Below, piece after piece: positions 53,450 through 61,394 of a stretch of DNA of 64,000 nt. This stretch comes from Insulibacter thermoxylanivorax (lineage in GTDB: Bacteria; Bacillota; Bacilli; Paenibacillales; DA-C8), in contig NZ_BMAQ01000008.1 of NCBI RefSeq assembly GCF_015472005.1, positions 1 to 64,000 of the forward strand. The letters run 5' to 3'. The position numbers and the translations under genes are program-made. The notes under the pieces are model-generated. The model was not told the DNA's origin, did no database searches, and saw only the letters and a list, made by a program, of their open reading frames with translations. The first letter of the stretch is position 1, and each line of letters opens with the position of its first letter.

Positions 53450-54673
53450 ATGAACAATAAAGCAGTCATACTCGGATGCAATTATTATATCGGACTCAGC
53501 GTGATTCGCTGTCTGGGTGTTCACGGCATCCATACGGTAGCGGTGGATTATTCTGATGATCAAGCCTATGGCGCCAGGTCCAAATATGTATCTGAACGTT
53601 TGATATCGCCCCATTATCAGGAAGATGAACGGGCGTTTGTTGATTTTCTCATCGATTATGCGAAGAAGCAAAGTGCACCGCCGGTGCTGTTCCCCTGCCA
53701 TGACAACTATGTCGAGGTGATCGACCGGTATCTGCCTGAGCTCAAGAAGTACTATCTGATCCCTCAGACCGAACAAGGCCTCTATACGAAGTTGATGAAT
53801 AAGGAATCGCTGGAGCGCTTGGCGAAGCAGCACGGCGTCGCTGTGCCTGAGACGGTGCGGCCGGAGGAGCCGGATTTTCGGGTGAAGGTGGATCAGCTGA
53901 TCGGCTTCCCTTGCATCGTCAAACCCGTCGATTCACCGGCGTTCGTGGCGGTGTTCCGGCGCAAGATCTTCAAAGTACATAACCATGAGGAATTAACGGA
54001 AGCATTGGAGAAGGTGAAGCAGGCGGGGCTGGAAGTGATCGTGCAGCGGATCATCCCCGGCTTTGATGATCACATGCATACCTTCGATGCGTATCTGAAT
54101 CAGGAAGGTAAGGTGACCCACTGGGTAACCTGTCAGAAATACCGTCAATACCCGATCAACTTCGGCGCCTCCGTCTACACCCGGCAGAAGGTGGTGCCGG
54201 AGCTGTATGAGATCGGTGCGAAGTTCCTCGAAGCCGTCGGCTTCAAGGGATTCATCGAGATCGAGTTCAAAAAAGACGCCGAAACCGGCAAGTTCTATCT
54301 GATCGAGTGCAACGTGCGCATGACGAACTTCAACCATATGCTGTATAAGATCGGGTTGAACTTCCCTTATATCACCTACCGCGAATTGACGGGCGATCCG
54401 CTCCCGCCGCAGGCGATTCGCGAAGAGACGAACACCGTGTTCTGGTATCTGTATGAAGATCTGTTAGCTGTGCGCGATTATCTGCGGACGAAGCAGCTGA
54501 CCCTTGGACAAGTCCTGCGCACGCTGAAGCTCCGCAAGGTAGAGGCGATCTGGGACCCGCAGGATCCGAAGCCGGCCTTCGCCTTCGCCGGGATCATCGC
54601 CGGCAAAGTGCTTCGCAAACTGCGCCTTAAGCCGGCTCGCCGCATCGCGCAGAAGTCGGCAAGGAAGGGATGA
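53450..54673 (+). CDS. ATP-grasp carboxylate-amine ligase
   Basis: The 407-aa protein is an ATP-grasp ligase, which joins a carboxylate to an amine through an acyl phosphate. The N-terminal fold begins KAVILGCNYYIGLSVIRCLG, the ATP-binding part has FPCIVKPVDSPAF and VIVQRIIPGFDDHMHTFDA, and the metal site is in FIEIEFKKDAETGKFYLIECN with NVRMT. It resembles the group that includes D-aspartate ligase (Aslfm) of Enterococcus faecium. Its stop overlaps the start of the MurE-like gene (ATGA), and an aspartate/glutamate racemase gene follows, so the three probably act in one pathway. Substrates are inferred only from this context. Confidence 0.85.
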   Translation: MNNKAVILGCNYYIGLSVIRCLGVHGIHTVAVDYSDDQAYGARSKYVSERLISPHYQEDERAFVDFLIDYAKKQSAPPVLFPCHDNYVEVIDRYLPELKKYYLIPQTEQGLYTKLMNKESLERLAKQHGVAVPETVRPEEPDFRVKVDQLIGFPCIVKPVDSPAFVAVFRRKIFKVHNHEELTEALEKVKQAGLEVIVQRIIPGFDDHMHTFDAYLNQEGKVTHWVTCQKYRQYPINFGASVYTRQKVVPELYEIGAKFLEAVGFKGFIEIEFKKDAETGKFYLIECNVRMTNFNHMLYKIGLNFPYITYRELTGDPLPPQAIREETNTVFWYLYEDLLAVRDYLRTKQLTLGQVLRTLKLRKVEAIWDPQDPKPAFAFAGIIAGKVLRKLRLKPARRIAQKSARKG

Positions 54674-56169
54674 TCGGGATGCAGCTCAGCGATCTGTTGC
54701 AAGGTTTGACCTATGAGCGGATCAAGGGGACCTTGGAACGCACGGTGTCGCATATCGCCTATGATTCGCGGGAAGTCCAAGCGGGCAGCCTGTTCGTCGC
54801 CATCACGGGCTTCACCGTCGATGGACACCGCTATATCCCCGATGCCATCCGCCGCGGTGCCGAGGTCATCCTCATCGAGCAGCCCGTCGCTATCGCCGAT
54901 GACGTCACTGTGCTGCAAGTGCAGGATACAAGATATGCACTGGCACGGCTGGCTGCCAACTTCTATAATCAGCCGACGGATATGCTCAATCTCATCGGCG
55001 TGACGGGCACGAACGGTAAGACCTCGATCACTTACTTCGTGAAATCGATCTTCGAGCAGGCGCACCGCTCCGTCGGCGTGATCGGGACGATCGGCACCTT
55101 GATCGGCGGCCAGCTGCGGAAGAACAAGAATCCGACCACGCCGGAGGCGCTGGAACTGCAGCAGATCTTCCATGAGATGGCGGACGCAGGCATCATGAAC
55201 TGCGTGATGGAGGTCTCCTCCCATGCTCTCAGCTTGGATAGGGTCGCCTGCAGCCGCTTCCGCACGGCGATCTTCACGAATCTTACGCCGGATCATCTGG
55301 AGCTGCACCGCAGCATGGATGAGTACTATGCGGCTAAGGCGCGCTTGTTCAAGATGGCCGAGGATTACAACATCGTGAATATCGATGACCCATACGGCCG
55401 CCGGCTGTGCGAAGAGGCTGCGAACTTCCCTGCAAACTTCCCGGCCAGACTTATCACCTACGGCATCGAGCAGCCTGCGGACGTCTATGCGACGGAGATC
55501 GAGCTGACGGCGGATTACACGACCTATACGGCGCATACGCCGGCGGACAGCTTCCCCGTGAAGGTCCAGCTGCCCGGGCTCATCTATGTTTACAACAGCT
55601 TAGCGGCGATCGCATGCGCCTATGCCAACGGCATCGACCCCGGCGATATTCAACAGGGCATCGAGGCCGTGCAAGGCATACAAGGACGCATGGAGGTCGT
55701 GTATCAGACGGACGATTACAAGGTCGTCGTGGACTTCGCCCATACGGAGGACAGTCTAGAGAAGGCGATCACGACGCTGAAGCCTTTCACGAAGGGACGG
55801 CTGATCGTCGTCTTCGGCGTCTATGCAGCGCCGGGTGAACTCGGCCTGAGCAAGCGGCGCGGCATGGGCAAGGTGGCAGCCCGCTTGGCGGATCTGTCTG
55901 TGGTCACCACGGATAACCCGAAGGAGCAGGATCCCAAGGCGATCATCGCTGATGTGGCCGCTGCGATCGAAGAGGAGGGCGGCCGTTATACGGCGATCGT
56001 TGACCGGCGTGAAGCGATTCGCCATGCCGTCGAGATCTGTCGTCCAGGCGATGTGATCCTGATCGCCGGCAAAGGCCATGAACGAACGCAGGTCATCGGC
56101 AAGGAAGAGATTCCCTTCCACGAAGCCGAGATCGTAAGAGAGGCGTTCCAGGAGCTTGGCAAGGAGTAA
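54670..56169 (+). CDS. MurE-like Mur ligase (divergent UDP-MurNAc-tripeptide synthetase)
   Basis: The 499-aa protein has the three-domain Mur ligase fold: N-terminal UDP-binding part, P-loop VTGTNGKTS (about 111-119), TTPEALEL, MEVSSHALSLDR, and the lysine in YYAAKARLF that is carbamylated in MurE. Two conserved spots differ: the usual GCGGDRD region reads VFGVYAAPGELGLSKRRGMG, and the substrate motif DNPR (meso-DAP type) is DNPK. It may therefore add a different residue, or be a second MurE for a special peptide. It overlaps the ATP-grasp gene by four bases. A normal murE would be expected in the division cluster elsewhere. Confidence 0.85.
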   Translation: MIGMQLSDLLQGLTYERIKGTLERTVSHIAYDSREVQAGSLFVAITGFTVDGHRYIPDAIRRGAEVILIEQPVAIADDVTVLQVQDTRYALARLAANFYNQPTDMLNLIGVTGTNGKTSITYFVKSIFEQAHRSVGVIGTIGTLIGGQLRKNKNPTTPEALELQQIFHEMADAGIMNCVMEVSSHALSLDRVACSRFRTAIFTNLTPDHLELHRSMDEYYAAKARLFKMAEDYNIVNIDDPYGRRLCEEAANFPANFPARLITYGIEQPADVYATEIELTADYTTYTAHTPADSFPVKVQLPGLIYVYNSLAAIACAYANGIDPGDIQQGIEAVQGIQGRMEVVYQTDDYKVVVDFAHTEDSLEKAITTLKPFTKGRLIVVFGVYAAPGELGLSKRRGMGKVAARLADLSVVTTDNPKEQDPKAIIADVAAAIEEEGGRYTAIVDRREAIRHAVEICRPGDVILIAGKGHERTQVIGKEEIPFHEAEIVREAFQELGKE

Positions 56170-56195
56170 GCTTGACCAGCTTATGCGCTTATGAG

Positions 56196-56289
56196 ATGGT
56201 GCGCTGTCTTCTGGACAGCGCCATACTTGCCTATCCATAGGCTTGACTCCGCAGTGCGCGGCAGGCATCCGGCCGGCTGCCCTGCGGAG
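56196..56289 (+). other. Two stable hairpins between the MurE-like and racemase genes
   Basis: GCGCTGTC/GACAGCGC (56201-56221) and a double stem CTCCGCAG/CTGCGGAG (56247-56289) with GGCAG/CTGCC inside. Neither has a T-run. They could reduce read-through or protect RNA ends. Confidence 0.5.
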
Positions 56290-56375
56290 CGGCATGTTCT
56301 AAGGGATGCTGCTCAGGACAGCGGCCGCAAGTCGGTGCAGCAACGCCCTTGAATCTAGATCTTGGAGGTCTTAAC

Positions 56376-57092
56376 GTGGCATACGAACGCTTGGGTGTCA
56401 TCGGAGGGATGGGCCCGAAGGCGACGGCTGTATTTTTCGATAAGGTGATCGAGCGTACAGCTGCGAATCGGGACCAGGAACACCTCGATATGATCATATT
56501 GAATCACGCATCATTGCCGGATCGCACGGAGGTGATCCTCAATGGGCAGAGGGAGCGCTTCCTGGAAGCGGTGAGGCAGGATCTAGAGCTGTTGGAATAC
56601 GCCGGCGTCGGACATATCGCGATCCCGTGCAATACTTCCCATTATTTCTATCAGGAGATGCAGGCGATGACGCGCGTGCCGATCATCAATATGGTCGAGG
56701 AGACGTTGGACGAGATCTGCAGAACCTACGGAGAACGCAGCAAGATCGGCATCATGGCGACGGACGGTACGATCCTGAGCGGCGTATATGAGCGGAGCTG
56801 TTTGGCGAAGGGGCTGGAGCTTGTCAAGCCGGAGCCGAAGATCCAAGATCAGATCATGGGCATCATCTATCAGGTGAAGCGCGAGCTGGCTGCGGATGTT
56901 GCGAAGGTCGAAGCGATCGTCCGCCATTTTGTCCAGGAACATCAATGCGACTGCGTCATCCTTGCATGCACGGAATTGTCCTGCATCCCGCTCAGTGAAG
57001 AAACCGCGCGATATTGCATCGATGCCATGGACGTCCTCGTTCGGCGTTCGATTGAGCTGTCGGGGAAGCAAGTTCGATCGGATCGAGCATGA
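56376..57092 (+). CDS. Aspartate/glutamate racemase family protein
   Basis: This 238-aa enzyme belongs to the cofactor-independent two-cysteine racemases that invert aspartate or glutamate. It begins YERLGVIGGMGPKATAVFF as in aspartate racemases, with the catalytic cysteines in AIPCNTSHYF and VILACTELSCIP. Start is GTG 56376 behind TTGGAGGTC; the longer frame lacks a site. It lies 206 bp after the MurE-like gene on the same strand, the likely supplier of a D-amino acid for the ligases. Whether Asp or Glu is the substrate is not fixed by sequence. Confidence 0.88.
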   Translation: MAYERLGVIGGMGPKATAVFFDKVIERTAANRDQEHLDMIILNHASLPDRTEVILNGQRERFLEAVRQDLELLEYAGVGHIAIPCNTSHYFYQEMQAMTRVPIINMVEETLDEICRTYGERSKIGIMATDGTILSGVYERSCLAKGLELVKPEPKIQDQIMGIIYQVKRELAADVAKVEAIVRHFVQEHQCDCVILACTELSCIPLSEETARYCIDAMDVLVRRSIELSGKQVRSDRA

Positions 57093-57123
57093 ACCATAAA
57101 ATCGAGCATGAACTATAAAAAAG

Positions 57124-57153
57124 AAGCACGAGGCATGCGCTCGTGCTTTTTTT
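57124..57153 (+). terminator. Racemase gene terminator
   Basis: AAGCACGAG (57124-57132) pairs with CTCGTGCTT (57140-57148), followed by T5. Confidence 0.88.
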
Positions 57154-57271
57154 GGTGCCCAGTGCGGGCGCAGGCAGGTTCAGCTTCCAACAGACAAAAT
57201 AGGCGGCAGCCCAACAGGTTCATACAGGTATAGGAAGAAGCCTTTTTAGCGAATTTTATCCTATATAAAAC

Positions 57272-57347
57272 AAAAAATGCCCGATCAGATTTCTCCGTTT
57301 ACTTTCGGTCCTGCCTATTATTAGGACAAAACCTGCCGATCGGGCAT
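57272..57347 (-). terminator. Terminator of the small membrane protein gene
   Basis: ATGCCCGATC (57277-57286) pairs with GATCGGGCAT (57338-57347); on the minus strand T6 follows. The loop contains TTAGGACAAAA, a core of the second repeat family; another core lies just left at 57255. Confidence 0.75.
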
Positions 57348-57394
57348 CAGCCCCTCCTTATCGCTCAGCTTCATAATAGCTTCACGCTTCACTA

Positions 57395-57586
57395 TTAACG
57401 GCGCTGTTTGCTCTGTCTGCGGAAATAGATGAACGTGATCACTCCCGCGATGATCATGATCAGATAGCCCAAGTTCTCGGCTTGTAATTCGGGCATGCCT
57501 GCCATCATCGCGATCGTCTGGCTCAAGGTCTTCGCCGTGTATGCGACCAAGATCAGCATGATCGGCCGGATGTAATTAAACCGCAA
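57395..57586 (-). CDS. Small membrane protein, function unknown
   Basis: 63 residues with two hydrophobic segments (RPIMLILVAYTAKTLS and LGYLIMIIAGVITFIYF) and a basic tail RRQSKQRR, so probably two membrane helices with the end inside. Start is TTG 57586, set by AAAGGAGAG eight bases upstream; no ATG is available in frame before the first helix. It has its own terminator. I do not recognise the family. Confidence 0.65.
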   Translation of the reverse strand: MRFNYIRPIMLILVAYTAKTLSQTIAMMAGMPELQAENLGYLIMIIAGVITFIYFRRQSKQRR

Positions 57587-57710
57587 GGCGTCATCTCTCC
57601 TTTAACTTAACAAATCCCGTATGAGAACCTCATGCTTGTAAGGCAAGGCTCTTAAGAGTTCCCCGCTGCGAGTCTCATCTTAAAGTCTCTTCCTAAGCCT
57701 ATACCTAAGT

Positions 57711-57749
57711 CTAATTCCTAAAGTCTAATTCCTAAAGTCTAATTCCTAA
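57711..57749. repeat. 14-bp tandem repeats
   Basis: CTAATTCCTAAAGT is repeated at 57711 and 57725 with a partial third copy at 57739. Decayed copies (TCTTCCTAAGCC, TATACCTAAGT) precede it. Confidence 0.8.
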
Positions 57750-57895
57750 GGGGCTCTTACGAAGGGTCTCTTATTAATGTAACTGAATGGGCAGCAAAAT
57801 ACCAACTTTTCATCGGCAGATCGTGTATCGATGAGCGATGATCTCGGATTTTTGAAACTAGGATCACTGATATTTAAATTCTCTGCTCTATCAAA

Positions 57896-57913
57896 TCTTC
57901 CTATAATGGAAGA
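57896..57913 (+). promoter_or_regulatory. Pectate lyase -10 box inside an inverted repeat
   Basis: TATAAT (57902-57907) is enclosed by TCTTCC (57896-57901) and GGAAGA (57908-57913), perfect complements. A repressor bound here would cover the -10 box. The -35 region (TTCTCT at 57879-57884) is weak. Confidence 0.5.
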
Positions 57914-58006
57914 AGATTGATAGATTGACAGGAGGTGAGCGAATCGGGGGGAGGTTGGAATGTGGAGAAGCGTGACGAACGAAGGTGAAAAATTAAAGGA
58001 GGAATC

Positions 58007-59893
58007 ATGATGACGATGTCGATTCCGCGAAAATTGTTCGCAATGGTGCTAAGTCTGGCGCTGGCCGCATCTTTGGTGTTGATCTCATCACAGACCCAAG
58101 CCCATGCGGCTGTTCTGTTCAGCGACAACTTCAATGACGGCAACGCCAACGGCTGGACGCCGCAGAGCAACTACAACGATTGGACCATCGTCTCGGACAA
58201 CGGCAATTATGTCTATTATTCATCCAGCACAAGTGAAGGCAGGACCTCCGCGGGCAGCCAGTCCTGGACCAACTACACCGTGGAAGCCAAGATGAAAGTG
58301 GAGTCCTTCAACGGTTCGAACCGGGCATACCTCGCCGGCCGTTATCAGGACGGCAACAACTACTATGCCGCATCGCTGACCGGGGGCAATAAGCTCGAGC
58401 TGCGCAAGAAGGTGAATGGCAGCACGACGAATCTGGCCAGCAAGTCGTATGCGCTGCAGACGGGAACTTGGTATACGGTGAAGCTGGAGCTCTCGGGCAA
58501 TACGATCAAGATGTATGTGAACGGCAATCTCGAACTGCAGGCTACGGACAACAGCCTGACTCATGGGGCGATTGGTCTTGTCGGATACAAGACCCAGGTC
58601 AAATATGATGATATCGTCGTCAGCGACGATGGCAGCGGCGCAGGTCCTGGTGATCCGGGCGATCCCGGAGATCCCGATCCGCAGGTGCCTGCTCCTCCGG
58701 AATCGGTACAAGCCAGCGCCGGCAATGGACAAGTCTCCCTCAGTTGGTCTGCAGTGGGCAATGCGGACAGCTACAAGGTGAAGCGCTCGACCTCTCCGGG
58801 AGGACCCTACAGCCAGATCGCAGCAGGGCTGACGAACACCTATTACATGGATACCAGCGTGAGCAATGGCACGACTTACTACTATGTCATCACCGCGGTG
58901 AATGCTGCCGGAGAGAGCGGCCATTCCCAACAGGCGGGTGCAACGCCGCAGGGCTCTTCGGGCGGCGGCAGCGGCAACCGCTGGGCAGGCTATATGGGCT
59001 TCGCGACGTTGAACGGCGGCACAACAGGCGGTGAAGGCGGAACGGTCGTGTACGTCAGCACGGGCACCGAGCTGCAGAATGCGCTGAAGAACAAAGACCC
59101 GAATACGCCGCTGACCATCTATGTGAACGGAGTGATCACGCCGAGCAATTCATCGGACAGCAAGATCAATGTCAAGGATGTCAGCGATGTCTCGATCCTC
59201 GGTGCAGGCAAGTACGGTGAACTGAACGGCATCGGGATTAAGATCACCCGGGCAAGCAACATCATCATCCAGAACCTGAAGATTCACCATGTGAACACAG
59301 GGGATAAGGACGGCATCAGCATCGAAGGGCCGGCCAACAATATCTGGATCGACCACAACGAGATCTATGCCAGCTTGGATGTGCACAAGGACTATTATGA
59401 CGGCTTGCTCGATGTGAAGAAAAATGCCGAATACATCACCATCTCCTACAACTATCTCCATGACAGCTGGAAGACGTCCCTCGTAGGATCTTCTGACAGC
59501 GACAACTACGACCGCAAGATCACCTATCATCACAACCGCTTCGAGAACATCAACTCCCGCGGTCCGCTGTTCCGCTTCGGGCAAGGTCATCTGTTCAACA
59601 ATTACTACAATAATATCATCGATACGGGCATTAACTCGCGCATGGGTGCAAGACTTCGCATCGAGCACAATGTGTTCGAGAATTCCAAGGACCCGATCGT
59701 CACGATGTACAGCCAAGAAGAAGGTTACTGGCATGTGGTCAATAATCTGTATATCAACAGCACTGGCAATATGCCGACTACGTCGACGGTGAACTACACG
59801 CCGCCGTACAGTTACACATTAGATCCTGTACAGAATGTCAAAAATATCGTGCTGCAAAATGCGGGAGCAGGCAAGATCGATACTTCACGATAA
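58007..59893 (+). CDS. Secreted pectate lyase (PL1) with N-terminal binding module and FN3
   Basis: The 628-aa protein is exported (signal to about residue 35, TQAHAA) and cleaves polygalacturonate by calcium-dependent beta-elimination. A LamG/DUF1080-like beta-sandwich (about 36-208) is followed by a Gly-Pro-Asp linker, a fibronectin type III domain (about 230-318) and the PL1 parallel beta-helix (about 328-610) with [29 protein letters not shown] and the [10 protein letters not shown] region. Its order resembles modular pectate lyases of Paenibacillus. ATG 58007 follows AAAGGAGGAATC. No cre box was seen; the -10 palindrome may regulate it. Confidence 0.92.
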   Translation: MMTMSIPRKLFAMVLSLALAASLVLISSQTQAHAAVLFSDNFNDGNANGWTPQSNYNDWTIVSDNGNYVYYSSSTSEGRTSAGSQSWTNYTVEAKMKVESFNGSNRAYLAGRYQDGNNYYAASLTGGNKLELRKKVNGSTTNLASKSYALQTGTWYTVKLELSGNTIKMYVNGNLELQATDNSLTHGAIGLVGYKTQVKYDDIVVSDDGSGAGPGDPGDPGDPDPQVPAPPESVQASAGNGQVSLSWSAVGNADSYKVKRSTSPGGPYSQIAAGLTNTYYMDTSVSNGTTYYYVITAVNAAGESGHSQQAGATPQGSSGGGSGNRWAGYMGFATLNGGTTGGEGGTVVYVSTGTELQNALKNKDPNTPLTIYVNGVITPSNSSDSKINVKDVSDVSILGAGKYGELNGIGIKITRASNIIIQNLKIHHVNTGDKDGISIEGPANNIWIDHNEIYASLDVHKDYYDGLLDVKKNAEYITISYNYLHDSWKTSLVGSSDSDNYDRKITYHHNRFENINSRGPLFRFGQGHLFNNYYNNIIDTGINSRMGARLRIEHNVFENSKDPIVTMYSQEEGYWHVVNNLYINSTGNMPTTSTVNYTPPYSYTLDPVQNVKNIVLQNAGAGKIDTSR

Positions 59894-59939
59894 CGATTCT
59901 GGGTCATGATCCGCGTATAGGATTCACGGAGAGCATTCG

Positions 59940-59979
59940 GCTGTCCAGACACGCCATGCGTGTTATGGACAGCTTTTTT
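59940..59979 (+). terminator. Pectate lyase terminator
   Basis: GCTGTCCA-G-ACACGC pairs with GCGTGT-TA-TGGACAGC (59940-59973), followed by T6. Confidence 0.88.
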
Positions 59980-60121
59980 GCCCTTTGTCGTAATAATGAG
60001 CACAAAGCCGCATATAAAAATGGTTTAACTCTGATGTTGGATCGATTATCATGATAGTAAAGGGATCAGGCAAGGGATCGATCGGATAGACGGAGGAGAA
60101 GTGTTTCTTTTTTGCACAAGA

Positions 60122-60137
60122 TTAACAACGTTGTTAA
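60122..60137 (+). promoter_or_regulatory. Perfect 16-bp palindrome upstream of AraC gene
   Basis: TTAACAACGTTGTTAA is a perfect palindrome 37 bp before the start codon at 60175, the kind of site bound by LacI- or GntR-type dimers. It may be an autoregulatory or sugar-responsive operator. Confidence 0.55.
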
Positions 60138-60174
60138 CCATTCTGAGCATGATCAGGAGGTGAGCCCAAGGATC

Positions 60175-61092
60175 ATGGTGAAGGATGTGATGATGCCGGA
60201 GCTGAGCCTGCAGAGGTATCTGCCGCATATCAAACAACAGGTGCTGCGGGAACTGCTCACGAACAAGACCTATGGATTCCGCGATTGGGTGCAGCTTAAG
60301 CAGCTGCTGAATCTGGACGGCTGGCAGAACAGCGTCCGCTTGATCCTCCTTAAGCCGCAGAGGAGCTTGGAATCCGAATATCTCTTCGCGCTGGCGAACA
60401 TCGCAGAAGACATATTCAGAGAAGAGGGACTGCTGGCTCTGGATACGATGGTCGGGGCGACGCTCGTGTTCCTGGTTGATGACTGTTCCCTGGAATGTCT
60501 GGCGCGTTCCGTCGAGATGATTCGCTATTACTATAAGCGTTATTATCGTTTGAACTTCATGTCCGTCTATACGGATCTCGGCGACGTGCACAATCTAAGA
60601 CGCATGTTTAAGGAAGCGATGAGCCTGCTGAATGAAGCTGTGAACCCTGTGAGTGCCGCAGAGAGCCTCGATCTTCGCGGGGATATGCGGAGGCAGGGCT
60701 TACGAACGCAGATTCGCGGAACCAGAGATGCCAGGACGGACGCTGGTGAATCATCGGATATCGTGGCGAGCATGATCCGTTATATTCATGAGCATCTGTC
60801 GGATCCCGCGCTGTCCCTGCAGAAGTTGTCCAAGGAAGTGTTCTACATGAACAGCGACTATCTCGGCAAGCTTTTCCTCAAACAAACCGGAGAGAAGTTC
60901 TCCCGATATGTCATGCGCGTGCGTATGGAGAAGGCTGTGCAGTATATGCTGCATAATGCGGATCTGAAGATCCTCGATATCGCAGCGCTGGTCGGTTTTC
61001 CTCACAATGTTCAGTATTTCAGCCAAGTGTTCAAGAAGATGTCCGGTTATTCCCCAAGCCAGTACAGAGATCAATTGCAGAAGCGTGCCTGA
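60175..61092 (+). CDS. AraC-type regulator resembling YesN without a receiver domain
   Basis: The protein (305 aa from ATG 60175) ends in a two-helix-turn-helix AraC domain (LSKEVFYMNSDYLGKLFLKQ, LKILDIAALVGFPHNVQYFS, MSGYSPSQYRDQL). The N-terminal half resembles the middle linker of YesN-type response regulators, but no CheY-like receiver with its aspartate is present, so it is either a shortened response regulator or an independent regulator. Starts further left (TTG 60112, GTG 60160) are possible; AGGAGG lies at 60155-60160. It precedes a membrane AraC sensor gene. Confidence 0.75.
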   Translation: MVKDVMMPELSLQRYLPHIKQQVLRELLTNKTYGFRDWVQLKQLLNLDGWQNSVRLILLKPQRSLESEYLFALANIAEDIFREEGLLALDTMVGATLVFLVDDCSLECLARSVEMIRYYYKRYYRLNFMSVYTDLGDVHNLRRMFKEAMSLLNEAVNPVSAAESLDLRGDMRRQGLRTQIRGTRDARTDAGESSDIVASMIRYIHEHLSDPALSLQKLSKEVFYMNSDYLGKLFLKQTGEKFSRYVMRVRMEKAVQYMLHNADLKILDIAALVGFPHNVQYFSQVFKKMSGYSPSQYRDQLQKRA

Positions 61093-61270
61093 CTCGCAGC
61101 AGAATCGTCTGAAATATCGAGCAGGATAGCAGATACTTCACTATGCTGCAAAAAAGTATACCCGCTGCAAAAGAAGAGCATGATTCTCATGCCTGCATGA
61201 ATCTCACAGCGGCGGTCAGAATATCGTGTTATACTACGGTTTCCTGTCTCTGCAAAAAAGTGCAATTGAG

Positions 61271-61287
61271 CACCTCGCGGCGAGGTG
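61271..61287 (+). repeat. G/C-rich hairpin before the membrane AraC regulator
   Basis: CACCTCGC and GCGAGGTG are perfect complements around a single G. Nearby, CTGCAAAAAAGT occurs twice (about 61146 and 61250) in this 302-bp gap. Confidence 0.5.
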
Positions 61288-61358
61288 TTGTAATGAATAT
61301 GCAGTGATTCGGCCGATCGATAGAAATAGATGATCCGGCTGGCAGTTGTAACCGTCTG

Positions 61359-61374
61359 TTGTAAGCGCTTCAAA
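61359..61374 (+). promoter_or_regulatory. cre-like box before the membrane AraC regulator
   Basis: TTGTAAGCGCTTCAAA is a near-palindrome centred on GCGC and close to the CcpA cre consensus, with one key C shifted. It lies about 20 bp before the start codon. Confidence 0.5.
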
Positions 61375-61394
61375 ATCGCCGGGGGGTGAATCTT

